Part shown: positions 25,110-33,537 of the stretch, in pieces
Layout: every line of letters starts with the position of its first letter
Position numbering within the stretch: the first letter of the stretch is position 1
Assembly (NCBI GenBank): GCA_034932485.1
Contig: JAYFOQ010000009.1
Coordinates: forward strand, 1 to 64,000
DNA length: 64,000 nucleotides
Reading direction: 5' to 3'
DNA from: Gordonibacter sp034932485
Lineage (GTDB): Bacteria; Actinomycetota; Coriobacteriia; Coriobacteriales; Eggerthellaceae
Notes under the pieces: generated by a model
The model's database searches: none
What the model was told of the DNA's origin: nothing
What the model saw: the letters and a program-made list of their open reading frames with translations, nothing else
Position numbers and translations under genes: made by a program

Positions 25110-26006
25110 ATGGTTGGGCCGAAAAGGAAAAAAGAACAGGCTGGCTTGGCTCAGCGGGCGTCAGGCCCTCTCTCCAAGCCGATAACTGCCATTACGGTGG
25201 GCGGATTGGAACGTGCACTGCTGAAAGATTTCCCAGCTGCCGATGCTGAAGAATGGGATCGCACTGGCATGTCGGTGGGCGATCCTGCTTGTATCGTGAA
25301 GCGTGTAGCTGTGGCGCTGGATCCAACCGTGCAGACGGTGGAGGATGCTGCCGATCTGGGAGCAAACGTTTTAGTGACGCATCACCCTGCCTACTTGAAA
25401 GCACCCGAGTCCTTCTCACCCGCATCGTCGACGGCGGCAAATTCAGGTGCATTGGTATGGGCAGCAATTAGTCGCGGTGTGTCGCTTCTTTCCTACCACA
25501 CGTCTCTTGATGTAAGCGTGGAGGCTCAGCGTGTACTGCCGGGTATGCTAAACCTGCAGTTTAAAAGCGTGGTATCGCCCCTTTTTGCTACTAAGCGGAA
25601 AGGCTATGGGCAGCTGTGTGTAATAAAAGCTTCCGATGGAGTATTAACGTTGGGGCAGCTTGCTGCACGTTGTACGTCGGTGTTTGGGCGCCAGCCGCGT
25701 GTGTGGGGCGATTTTTCCCGAGAGCTCGATCGCGTTGTTACGTGCACGGGTGCAGCGGGAGATGAAGCGAAGATTGCCTTGCGAGATCAGGTGGATTGTC
25801 TCGTGTGTGGTGAAATGAAGTATCATGAAGCCTTGGCACTTTCACAGGCGGGTCTTGCAATTATCGAGCTGGGTCACGATACCAGCGAGTTGCCTCTTGT
25901 GGCGGTGTTGGCTGCTGCAGTCGAGGGGGCGGGGGTCCCCGGAGACTTTATTACTATATTAGACCAGGGAGATAACTGGTCTTACCCAGAAACAACGCGT
26001 GTCTAA
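25110..26006 (+). CDS. Nif3-like dinuclear metal center protein (YqfO/DUF34 family)
   Basis: A 298-residue member of the widespread Nif3/DUF34 family. EEWDRTGMSVGD, VTHHPAYLK and the C-terminal IELGHDTSELP hold the conserved His, Asp and Glu residues that bind two metal ions. It lacks the YqfO insertion domain of longer homologs. ATG 25110 has AGGAAAGAGG 9 nt upstream; TTG 25101 is too close to it. The gene sits directly before the zinc-ribbon coiled-coil gene, a neighbour pair also seen in many other genomes. The biochemical role is unsettled. Confidence 0.9.
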   Translation: MVGPKRKKEQAGLAQRASGPLSKPITAITVGGLERALLKDFPAADAEEWDRTGMSVGDPACIVKRVAVALDPTVQTVEDAADLGANVLVTHHPAYLKAPESFSPASSTAANSGALVWAAISRGVSLLSYHTSLDVSVEAQRVLPGMLNLQFKSVVSPLFATKRKGYGQLCVIKASDGVLTLGQLAARCTSVFGRQPRVWGDFSRELDRVVTCTGAAGDEAKIALRDQVDCLVCGEMKYHEALALSQAGLAIIELGHDTSELPLVAVLAAAVEGAGVPGDFITILDQGDNWSYPETTRV

Positions 26007-26057
26007 CCCACTGGCTGGTATCGACAACGCACGAGAGAGACGAAGAGAAGGAAGCGC

Positions 26058-26777
26058 ATGCGAGCAACCATCGAACAAATGACTACGCTGCTACAGATGC
26101 AGCAGATCGACCTCGAGCTTCTAAAGCGGAAAAAGGAGCTCGAGGCACTGCCTCAGCGTGCGACTATCCTTGCGACGCGACAGAAGAAGCGTTCCATTGA
26201 ACAAAAGAAGGATCAAATAGCTAAACTGTGTGCAGCCGCTGAGGTGAAAGCTGCCAAATTGGAAGATGAAGATGCGGGTCTTGTTGAAAAGCAGCGTAGT
26301 GTGCAGCAGTCTATCGACGAACAGCGTGGTGACTATCGTAGTGTTGAAGCTCGCACTAAGGAGCTGAACGGTTTTGCAAAACGCCGTAACGTATTGGAAG
26401 AAGAGCTCGGTAAAGTAGGCGAAGAGTTGGCGAAGATTGAGGGAATACAGAGTCAGGTGACTTCTGCCCTCGACGAACTGGAGAAGCAAGAGGCTACGGC
26501 TATTGCTTCTTTTCAACAAGAAGGTGGTAGTTTGCAGGCTGGCATTGCTCGTCTTACTGCTGAGCGTAGTAGCCTAGAATCGTCGCTTTCTGATGAGTTA
26601 CGTGTGGCCTACCAGCAAACGGCCGCACGAAGTGGTGGTGTTGCTGTGGGGCGCTTGATGGATGGACGTTGCGGTGTGTGTCGTAATGTTATTGACGGTG
26701 GACGCCTTATCGATCTAAAAACGCAGGCACCACTAGGTACGTGCCCGCACTGCAAGCGTTTGCTTGTGGTTGCATAA
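26058..26777 (+). CDS. C4-type zinc-ribbon coiled-coil protein (CT398/DUF164 family)
   Basis: A 239-residue protein. About residues 5-175 are a long charged coiled coil (repeated Lys/Glu/Gln heptads). The C-terminus carries a zinc ribbon, CGVCRN...CPHC, with two CxxC pairs. AAGGAAG precedes the ATG. It follows the Nif3-like gene by 51 nt, a common pairing. Family members are thought to act in nucleic-acid or secretion-related complexes, but no function is proven. Confidence 0.88.
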   Translation: MRATIEQMTTLLQMQQIDLELLKRKKELEALPQRATILATRQKKRSIEQKKDQIAKLCAAAEVKAAKLEDEDAGLVEKQRSVQQSIDEQRGDYRSVEARTKELNGFAKRRNVLEEELGKVGEELAKIEGIQSQVTSALDELEKQEATAIASFQQEGGSLQAGIARLTAERSSLESSLSDELRVAYQQTAARSGGVAVGRLMDGRCGVCRNVIDGGRLIDLKTQAPLGTCPHCKRLLVVA

Positions 26778-26807
26778 AGCTAATACAGAACAGACAGGAA
26801 AGAAGAA

Positions 26808-27275
26808 ATGCAGCAAGACGACGAGATATTTGATCGTACGGTGCGTAAGAATGTATCTTACGACGGCCCGGGTAAGCTTACGGGCAGCTCGCACCTACGT
26901 CATGGGGGTCACTACGAACTGTTGGTAAAGGATCACTTCGATGCAGCCCATGCACTGCCTGGCTACGACGGACCGTGTCGATATCTGCACGGCCACACGT
27001 GGGATGTTGAAGTGGTTATTGTTGGCCAACATCTCGATGAAGTGGGTATGCTCTACGATTTCAAAAGTATCAAGCGCGATCTACACGCGGTTCTTGAGAA
27101 CTTTGATCACCGCTGTATCAATGATGTGCCTCCCTTTGATGATATGAGTCCTACAGCAGAGCATTTATCTCGCGTTGTTTTCTATGAATTGGAAAAGACG
27201 CTACCTGCCCATATATCTCTTAAAGAAGTGGGTATTTGGGAAAGCCCCCTTGCTAAGGTAACGTACCGTCCTTAG
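26808..27275 (+). CDS. queD: 6-carboxy-5,6,7,8-tetrahydropterin synthase-like protein
   Basis: A 155-residue PTPS/QueD-family protein. After a ~35-residue lead, FDAAHALPGYDG and CRYLHGHTWDVEV give the zinc-binding histidines and the catalytic Cys; DFKSIKRDL and NFDHRCIND are also typical. QueD makes 6-carboxytetrahydropterin for queuosine synthesis. The other queuosine genes (queC, queE, queF) are not in the window, so a related pterin role cannot be excluded. An inverted repeat (27250-27278) spans its stop codon. Confidence 0.87.
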   Translation: MQQDDEIFDRTVRKNVSYDGPGKLTGSSHLRHGGHYELLVKDHFDAAHALPGYDGPCRYLHGHTWDVEVVIVGQHLDEVGMLYDFKSIKRDLHAVLENFDHRCINDVPPFDDMSPTAEHLSRVVFYELEKTLPAHISLKEVGIWESPLAKVTYRP

Positions 27276-27329
27276 CAAGTAATAGATTGCTGCGTTGTCT
27301 TTTGTGTCTTGGAAGAACGCAGCAATCTA
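27250..27329. repeat. Two consecutive inverted repeats at the queD 3' end
   Basis: The first pairs TTGCTAAGG (27250-27258) with CCTTAGCAA (27270-27278), loop 11 nt, across the queD stop. The second pairs TAGATTGCTGCGTT (27283-27296) with AACGCAGCAATCTA (27316-27329), a perfect 14-bp stem with a 19-nt loop. Neither is followed by a T-run on the + strand, so they look like mRNA 3'-end stabilisers or a processed element rather than classical terminators. Confidence 0.7.
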
Positions 27330-27379
27330 CACTAAGGGTAGACAGGGGAGGTTTACGGTAAGTTATTGTTAATTGCTCA

Positions 27380-27409
27380 ACGCAAAAAAGCCCGCTGTTT
27401 GCGGGCTTT
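27380..27409 (-). terminator. Terminator of rpmB (also usable by queD)
   Basis: AAAGCCCGC (27387-27395) pairs with GCGGGCTTT (27401-27409) around a 5-nt loop. Read on the minus strand it is followed directly by a T-run, as a Rho-independent terminator for rpmB. On the plus strand only TTTAATTT follows, so termination of queD there is weaker. Confidence 0.85.
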
Positions 27410-27457
27410 AATTTGCGAGGTTGCCGATCAAAAAAGAACGGCAAACGAGAAGTCGCG

Positions 27458-27649
27458 TTAGGCGCGCACGACCTTGCCAGCCTTCATACACTTCGTGCAC
27501 ACGTTGGCCTTGCGTACGTGGCCTTCCTTGTCCATGATCGTGATCTTTTGCACGTTGGGACGGAACACGCGGTTCGTCACGCGGTGCGAGTGGCTGATGT
27601 TACGACCCGCAACCGGGTGCTTACCGCAAACTTCGCAAACTTTAGACAT
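27458..27649 (-). CDS. rpmB: 50S ribosomal protein L28
   Basis: A 63-residue L28 with two CxxC pairs (CEVCGKHP and CTKCMKAG), the zinc-binding form. The start at 27649 follows GGAGTG; upstream in-frame codons are unlikely. It is transcribed alone on the minus strand, divergent from the Asp23-DAK2 operon, with its terminator at about 27380-27409. Confidence 0.97.
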   Translation of the reverse strand: MSKVCEVCGKHPVAGRNISHSHRVTNRVFRPNVQKITIMDKEGHVRKANVCTKCMKAGKVVRA

Positions 27650-27876
27650 CGTAATCACTCCAGGTTCGTTGTGTTTCTTCACGGACTTAAGCCGTTGATG
27701 ACAAAAAAGCCCTCATACTATAGCACATAAAACGAATACCTTACAAGAATTTTTCGTGTAGTATGGAGGGGGGTCAAAGCAAGTACGTCGGAAACTGTTT
27801 CCTCCATGCGGTATACTGCGATGCAGTGAGGCCGAACCCCGCGTGGCGAACGTGCTACGCTTTGAAAGGATAAGCC

Positions 27877-28224
27877 ATGGGCACTATGATACCCGGCAAC
27901 TTGCATGTTGCCAATGATGTTCTGGCCGATATGGTTGGAAATGCGGCACTTGAATGCTACGGCGTCGTCGGTATGGCTGCTCCGTCTGCAGCTGACGGCA
28001 TTGCGAAGATACTTCCTACCTCGCGTTTGCGCCGTGGAGTTGTGGTCACTGCGACCGAAACAGGCGTACACGTCGAACTTTATGTGGTTATCGAGTACGG
28101 CACGAATATTAATACTGTGTCTCAGAACCTCGTGGACCAAGTGACGTTTGCCCTAAAGGAATACGCACGCGTCCCCCTCGATGGTGTTGAGGTGCACGTG
28201 CAGGGCGTCAAGGTGCGCAAATAG
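27877..28224 (+). CDS. Asp23/Gls24 family protein (YloU-like)
   Basis: A 115-residue Asp23/Gls24-family protein. GNLHVANDVLADMVGNAALECYGVVGMA and a repeated beta-alpha pattern with an ending VEVHVQGVKVRK are typical. Proteins of this family next to a DAK2 phosphotransferase gene (YloU-YloV in Bacillus) are common, and that order is kept here. Function is unclear; membrane or stress association is reported for relatives. AAAGGA lies upstream of the ATG. Confidence 0.9.
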   Translation: MGTMIPGNLHVANDVLADMVGNAALECYGVVGMAAPSAADGIAKILPTSRLRRGVVVTATETGVHVELYVVIEYGTNINTVSQNLVDQVTFALKEYARVPLDGVEVHVQGVKVRK

Positions 28225-28286
28225 GCCGCCGCGACCGGATCAGTTAAGCGAGCCCTGCGCACGGGCGGCCCCAAGAGGGGGCTCTT
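28224..28286 (+). promoter_or_regulatory. Intercistronic region with mutually exclusive hairpins
   Basis: GGCCGCC (28224-28230) can pair with GGCGGCC (28264-28270). Alternatively GAGCCC (28250-28255) can pair with GGGCTC (28279-28284), which is followed by TTT, or GCCCC (28268-28272) with GGGGC (28278-28282). The pairings share bases, as expected of an attenuator or partial terminator between the Asp23-like gene and the DAK2 gene. Confidence 0.45.
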
Positions 28287-28323
28287 TGCGTAGCGCTCCA
28301 CGCTAAGGAGAGATAGACCCACC

Positions 28324-29958
28324 ATGCCAGAATCCTATACCGCGAACGACCTGCTCAATGCCATCGCCTCGGCAAGCAAGACCTTGAGCGAGCGCAAGGA
28401 TGAGATCAATCGCCTGAATGTGTTTCCCGTACCCGACGGAGACACGGGCACCAATATGTCGCTGACGCTTGAGACCGTGGTTGAGAACCTCGCGCGTCTG
28501 CCTATTGGGGCCGATACTGCGGAAATTCGTAAAGCTATAACCACCGGTGCACTTATGGGTGCACGTGGAAACTCGGGTGTTATTACTTCGCAGATTCTCC
28601 GAGGACTGTGCGAGGGAAGTGTTGGCTATGACGTCATTACCGCTGAGAGCATTGATTCGTCGTTCTCTCATGCCGTGGAAGTTGCTTTCCAAGCAGTGCG
28701 CAAGCCAGTAGAGGGCACCATTCTTACGGTGCTCCGCGATAGTGCTACTGCGGCAAAACATGCACGTAAGAAGAAGCTTTCCGTCGATGAGGCCCTTGAG
28801 GCTGTTGTGACGGGAGCTTATGCTTCGGTGCAGCGTACGCCTGAATTATTGCCCGTTCTCAAGGAGAACGGTGTGGTGGACGCGGGCGGCTATGGTCTCG
28901 CCATTTTCTTCGATGCGTTCGCTTCGGCACTTACTGGCAAAGAGGGTCCACTGGGCGACGAACTTGCTTTTTCGCGCTCCGCCCTGCCGAAGGTCGAAAT
29001 TGAGCAGGTGAACGATTGGGAGGGCTCGGCGTTTCGTTATTGCACTGAGTTTTTGGTGCACTCCGACGCTGTCGACGAGGATGCTGCTAAAAACTTTCTT
29101 ACTACTGTGGGCGACTGCGACCTCATGGTTGGCATGCACCCCCATTTTAAGGTGCACGTGCATACAAACCGTCCCGATGAGGTGCTGGGTTGGTTCTTGA
29201 ATCATGAAGCACAGATATCGGAAGTGCATATTCACAATATGCAGCTGCAAAGCGCCGCACGCAGTGAGGAGATTGCTGCTGATGAGCATGCATCGCGCAA
29301 GCCGCTGGGTTTTGTGGCGGTAGCTGCAGGTGAGGGCAACGCGAAAATTTTGAAGAGTCTTGGTGTGGATGTGGTTGTGTCTGGTGGGCAAACCATGAAT
29401 CCGTCCACCAAAGATTTATTGGACGCAGCCAACGAAGTGAACGCCGACGCCGTTATTATTATGCCGAATAATAAGAACATTATCATGGCTGCACAGAGTG
29501 CTTGCGGTTTGTCTGAAAAGCCGTGTGCTGTGGTGCCTACTACCAGTGTGCCGCAGGCGTTTTCAGCGCTTTTTGGTTTCGATGAGGATGCTACTCTCGA
29601 CGAGAATGTTGAGGCTATGTGCCAAGCTTACGCCGATGTGCGTACAGGTGAAGTCACTCATGCCATCAAGGACTCTAAGGATGCGCAGGGAAACCCCATT
29701 AAAGATGGAGATGTTATTGGCATCGCCGATGGCTCTATCGAGTCGGTGGGTACCGATGTATCTAATGTGGTTATGGACTTGTTGGCTTATATGGATGCTG
29801 GGTCGGCGGATACCTGTACGATCTTGGCTGGCGTAGACTTTGATGATAGCGCGCTCGATACGTTAGTGGCTCGTATTGAGGAATCCTTCGAAGACTTAGA
29901 GATCGATGCACATCGCGGCGAGCAGCCCTTGTATCCGGTTGTCTTGTCGGTAGAATAA
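28324..29958 (+). CDS. DAK2 domain phosphotransferase (YloV/FakA-like)
   Basis: A 544-residue protein. The N-terminal DAK2 (DhaL-like) domain (residues 1-200) has the nucleotide/Mg motif NVFPVPDGDTGTNM and MGARGNSGVI. Middle and C-terminal FakA-type domains follow, with PHFKVHVHTN and SGGQTMNPSTKDLL. In Firmicutes the homolog FakA phosphorylates fatty acids presented by FakB. No fakB-like (DegV) gene is in the window, so the fatty-acid role is by family only. The Asp23-DAK2-recG-rsmD-coaD order is conserved widely. Confidence 0.9.
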   Translation: MPESYTANDLLNAIASASKTLSERKDEINRLNVFPVPDGDTGTNMSLTLETVVENLARLPIGADTAEIRKAITTGALMGARGNSGVITSQILRGLCEGSVGYDVITAESIDSSFSHAVEVAFQAVRKPVEGTILTVLRDSATAAKHARKKKLSVDEALEAVVTGAYASVQRTPELLPVLKENGVVDAGGYGLAIFFDAFASALTGKEGPLGDELAFSRSALPKVEIEQVNDWEGSAFRYCTEFLVHSDAVDEDAAKNFLTTVGDCDLMVGMHPHFKVHVHTNRPDEVLGWFLNHEAQISEVHIHNMQLQSAARSEEIAADEHASRKPLGFVAVAAGEGNAKILKSLGVDVVVSGGQTMNPSTKDLLDAANEVNADAVIIMPNNKNIIMAAQSACGLSEKPCAVVPTTSVPQAFSALFGFDEDATLDENVEAMCQAYADVRTGEVTHAIKDSKDAQGNPIKDGDVIGIADGSIESVGTDVSNVVMDLLAYMDAGSADTCTILAGVDFDDSALDTLVARIEESFEDLEIDAHRGEQPLYPVVLSVE

Positions 29959-29974
29959 GCATGAGGCAGAATAC

Positions 29975-32206
29975 GTGAGCAGTAGAAGAGCAAACGAGGG
30001 CGCGGCAATCGCGCCCTCTTCGTCTCCCGATCGCCTTGCTGCGACGCTGGCGCTTGATGAGGTGGTTACGCGGGTGCGCTTGGTAAGTCCCGCGCGCGCC
30101 AAAGCGCTTGAGTTGTTGGGTATTCGTACAGTTCGCGATTTGGTCACGCATTTTCCACGCCGCTATATAGATTTATCATCTAAGGAGACGGTGGCTTCTG
30201 CCTCTATCGGGCAGCAATGTACTATCCAGGGAATTGTTCATGAAATTAAGCTAAAGCGACCCAAGCCGCGTCTTTCTCTGGTGGAGATTACGTTGACGGA
30301 TGGTACGGGTACGCTGATGATTACGGCGTTTTGTCAACCTTGGTTGATGGATTCGCTCTCTGCGGGTATGCATGTGGCTGTAGCGGGTAAGCTTGAGTTT
30401 AATTACGGCTTTAAGCGCATGACAAACCCGTTTATTGAAGCGATGGTGGATGGTAGCGAGGGGGGCGGAAGTATGATTTTTCCGGTACATCCCGCTACCG
30501 AAAAACTATCCGCTGCGTGGGTACGTCGGATTGTGGGTAATGGCCTTACGCATGTGGCGGGTTTGTATGATCCTCTCCCCTTGGAATTGCGGGCGAAATA
30601 TCGCTTAATGAGTCGTGCATCGGCTCTTTCAGCCATCCATTTCCCCCAAAGCATGGGTGAAGTTTCCGAGGCGCGCCGTCGTTTGGTGTATGAAGAACTG
30701 CTATTTTTGGAGCTCATGCTTATGGAGGAAGGGCGCTCTCGCACGGATGGGCGTAAACCGACTGCTCATGTGATTGATGGCCCTCGAGTAAAAGCGTTGG
30801 AGGCTGGGCTTCCTTTTAGTCTTACCGACGAACAGCTTACTGCGCAGCGCGATATTCTGGCAGCGTTGGCTGCACCGCAAGCTGCGAATCACTTGCTGCT
30901 GGGCGATGTGGGTACGGGGAAGACTATTGTGGCTGCGTTTGCGCTCGCCGCTGCTGCCGACACCGATACCCAAGCGTTACTTATGGCACCAACCGAAGTG
31001 CTAGCGCGTCAACATGGGCAAAGTTTAGGGCCGCTGTTTGATGCGATTGGCGTTACTTGGGAGGTGTTAACGGGGTCGACGCCGGCGGGTGACCGTGAGT
31101 CTATTCTTTCACGGGTGGCAAACGGTGGGGTAAGCGTACTTATTGGTACCCATGCACTTTTAGAAGACGAGGTGGCTCCCGCGAAGTGCACTTTGGTGGT
31201 TATCGACGAACAGCAACGTTTCGGGGTTGATCAGCGTGCGAAGCTGTTGGCTAAAGGGGAAGCTCCCGACGCGCTCTACCTTACAGCCACCCCTATTCCG
31301 CGTTCGCTTGCGCTCGCATTGTTTGGTAATCTAACATTGTCCTATATTAAATATCGTCCACACGATACCGTTCAACGTATGACGAAGGTGTACACGAAAC
31401 AGGAGCGCGGTCGAGCCTATGACGCCGCGCTTGCGGCGCTTGAGCGCGGTGAGCAGGTGTACGTGGTGTGCCCACTTATTGGAGCCACGTCGGAAAACCG
31501 TGACGAGCGGGCGGGTAAGCGCGTCGTGCGTGAGGGTGACGAAGACGAATACGTGTATGCTGCTATCAGTATCGAGGATGATGCCGATCTCGGTGGCGAC
31601 AATGTCGCTGCTGCTCAGCAGGAAGCCGCCTTTCTGCAACAAAAAACGTTCTCTGCTTATCGGGTTGAATTGTTACACGGCCGTATGCCGAGTGCGGAAA
31701 AACAAGCTGTCATGCAGCGTTTTCGTGATGGGCAAACGGCGGTGCTTGTTGCCACGACGGTTATCGAGGTGGGCGTGGATGTACCGAATGCCACGGTTAT
31801 GATCATAGAGGATGCCGATCGTTTTGGTCTGTCGCAGTTGCATCAGCTGCGTGGACGTGTGGGTCGTGGTGAAAAACCTGGTGAAGTGTACCTGGTGTCA
31901 GCCTCGCGTACTGATGCAGCTTTAAAACGCCTTTCTGCTATGGAAACAACTGATGACGGTTTTGAGTTAGCCGCTTATGATTTATCGTTGCGTCGGGAAG
32001 GTGATATTCTAGGTAATCGCCAGCATGGTGCATCGGCGTTGAAGCTGGTAAACGTTGTGCGCGACGGCAAAATTATTGAGGCTGCGCATGCTGATGCTCT
32101 GCAGCTTTTAGAAGATGATCCAAAACTGGAAGCACCCGAACACCGAGCTTTGGCTCGTGAGGCTCGACTCACATTCAAACGCGTCGTAACGGTGCAGGGA
32201 GGTTAA
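29975..32206 (+). CDS. recG: ATP-dependent DNA helicase RecG
   Basis: A 743-residue branch-migration helicase that remodels stalled forks and Holliday junctions. An OB-fold wedge domain covers about residues 70-170. The Walker A motif GDVGTGKT starts at residue 310, and motif II is DEQQ (from Asp411), where many RecG proteins have DEQH. The C-terminal helicase domain has VATTVIEVGVDVPNA and QLHQLRGRVGRG. It begins at a GTG 16 nt after the DAK2 gene and abuts rsmD. Confidence 0.96.
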   Translation: MSSRRANEGAAIAPSSSPDRLAATLALDEVVTRVRLVSPARAKALELLGIRTVRDLVTHFPRRYIDLSSKETVASASIGQQCTIQGIVHEIKLKRPKPRLSLVEITLTDGTGTLMITAFCQPWLMDSLSAGMHVAVAGKLEFNYGFKRMTNPFIEAMVDGSEGGGSMIFPVHPATEKLSAAWVRRIVGNGLTHVAGLYDPLPLELRAKYRLMSRASALSAIHFPQSMGEVSEARRRLVYEELLFLELMLMEEGRSRTDGRKPTAHVIDGPRVKALEAGLPFSLTDEQLTAQRDILAALAAPQAANHLLLGDVGTGKTIVAAFALAAAADTDTQALLMAPTEVLARQHGQSLGPLFDAIGVTWEVLTGSTPAGDRESILSRVANGGVSVLIGTHALLEDEVAPAKCTLVVIDEQQRFGVDQRAKLLAKGEAPDALYLTATPIPRSLALALFGNLTLSYIKYRPHDTVQRMTKVYTKQERGRAYDAALAALERGEQVYVVCPLIGATSENRDERAGKRVVREGDEDEYVYAAISIEDDADLGGDNVAAAQQEAAFLQQKTFSAYRVELLHGRMPSAEKQAVMQRFRDGQTAVLVATTVIEVGVDVPNATVMIIEDADRFGLSQLHQLRGRVGRGEKPGEVYLVSASRTDAALKRLSAMETTDDGFELAAYDLSLRREGDILGNRQHGASALKLVNVVRDGKIIEAAHADALQLLEDDPKLEAPEHRALAREARLTFKRVVTVQGG

Positions 32207-32207
32207 C

Positions 32208-32798
32208 GTGCGTATTATTTCAGGAGAGTTTAGGGGCCGCGTATTGAAGGCGCCGAAGGGGGAGGGCACGCGTCCTACGACCGATCGGGTGCGAGAAGCG
32301 CTCATGAGTGCAGTGAACAGTGCTCGTGGTGGATTTGATGGTGCGGTGGTGCTGGATGCGTTCGCGGGTTCGGGGGCGCTCGGTTTCGAAGCGTTGTCAC
32401 GTGGTGCCGCTCAGGTGCATTTCTTCGAGCGTGATGGCGCGGCGTTGCGCGTAATTGAAAGCAATGCTCGCACGCTTGGCCTTCCTGAGACGCGAGTGCG
32501 AGTGCAAAAAGGAGATGTTCTTAAGGTTCCACCTCTTTACGTTCGGCCGTCCTTTGATTTGCTGTTTCTTGATCCACCATACGCGTGTGAAGCTGGTGCG
32601 GTGTTGGGAATGGTCGCGCAGCTTTCGCATGCGGGCGCGCTTGATTCGGATGTTTTGGTGGTGTATGAGCACGCTGCCGCTTCAGGTAGCGAGGTCGACC
32701 AGGCGGCGAAAACGTGTGGTTTGTCCCTTGCGTCACGCAAAAAGTACGGGGATACTATCGTGGATATCTTGAGAGATGATGGTGAACGTGAGGTATAA
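32208..32798 (+). CDS. rsmD: 16S rRNA (guanine966-N2)-methyltransferase
   Basis: A 196-residue SAM-dependent N2-guanine methyltransferase. MRIISGEFRGRVLKAPKG is the RsmD start, VLDAFAGSGALGFEALSRGA is the SAM site, and LDPPY is the catalytic NPPY-type motif. The GTG start has GGGAGG just upstream, one nt after the recG stop. The rsmD-coaD order is conserved in bacteria. Confidence 0.95.
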   Translation: MRIISGEFRGRVLKAPKGEGTRPTTDRVREALMSAVNSARGGFDGAVVLDAFAGSGALGFEALSRGAAQVHFFERDGAALRVIESNARTLGLPETRVRVQKGDVLKVPPLYVRPSFDLLFLDPPYACEAGAVLGMVAQLSHAGALDSDVLVVYEHAAASGSEVDQAAKTCGLSLASRKKYGDTIVDILRDDGEREV

Positions 32799-32860
32799 GG
32801 CCCCACGTCCGAAATAAATGCTGGCGATGCTGGCGTGAAGAAGGAACGGAACCAACCGAT

Positions 32861-33340
32861 ATGAAACGAGCATTAACTCCCGGCACATTCGATCCTATTA
32901 CGAGCGGGCACCTTGACGTAATTACGCGTGCTGCACAACTGGTAGATGAGGTTGTGGTTGGTGTTGCCGCCTCTGAAAAAAAAGGCCCACTATTCACGCT
33001 AGAAGAGCGTGTTGAATTGGTGCGTCAAGCAACAAGCCATCTGCCAAATGTGAGGGTTGAGCCTTTCGACGAACTTCTCGTTGACTTCGCTGCGCGCATG
33101 GAGGCTTCTGTTGTGGTAAAGGGTTTGCGCGCCATTACCGATTTCGAATATGAGTTTCAAATGACGGCCCTTAATTATCAGTTGAATCAAGAACTTGAGA
33201 CGCTATTTATTATGTCGCCTCCCGATTATATGTACCTATCTTCATCAATCGTGCGCGAAATTGCGAGCTTACATGGCAAAGTGAATGGCTTTGTGCCAGC
33301 CTGCGTAAAGGCGGCCTTAGAACAGAAGTTCCCTGAATAA
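32861..33340 (+). CDS. coaD: Phosphopantetheine adenylyltransferase
   Basis: A 159-residue nucleotidyltransferase that makes dephospho-CoA from 4'-phosphopantetheine and ATP. The T/HxGH-type motif region is visible as TPGTFDPITSGHLDVI, followed by KGLRAITDFEYEFQM and YLSSSIVREIASLHG. Length and motifs are typical. It follows rsmD by 62 nt. Confidence 0.97.
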   Translation: MKRALTPGTFDPITSGHLDVITRAAQLVDEVVVGVAASEKKGPLFTLEERVELVRQATSHLPNVRVEPFDELLVDFAARMEASVVVKGLRAITDFEYEFQMTALNYQLNQELETLFIMSPPDYMYLSSSIVREIASLHGKVNGFVPACVKAALEQKFPE

Positions 33341-33445
33341 GCTTGCCAGTACGGGAACAGATTCGTGGCTGAGGGCTTTCGGGGGCTTCCGACCGGGTAA
33401 AATGTGCGCGGTTTGTGCATTGACGTTGGGTTATTCTGTCAAACC

Positions 33446-33454
33446 TGCTAGAAT
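33446..33454 (+). promoter_or_regulatory. Candidate extended -10 promoter upstream of the DivIVA-like gene
   Basis: TGCTAGAAT is the same 9-mer found before tyrA and the toxin-antitoxin pair. It lies 84-92 nt before the next start. TTGACG occurs further upstream, but its spacing is too long for a normal -35. Promoter assignment rests on the repeated extended -10 element. Confidence 0.45.
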
Positions 33455-33537
33455 ACCATGACGCATGTACGCAGTAGGGATGTACCCGTGCGCCAAACGC
33501 ACATGAAATGCAGCACGAGCAGGGTGGAAGGACAATC

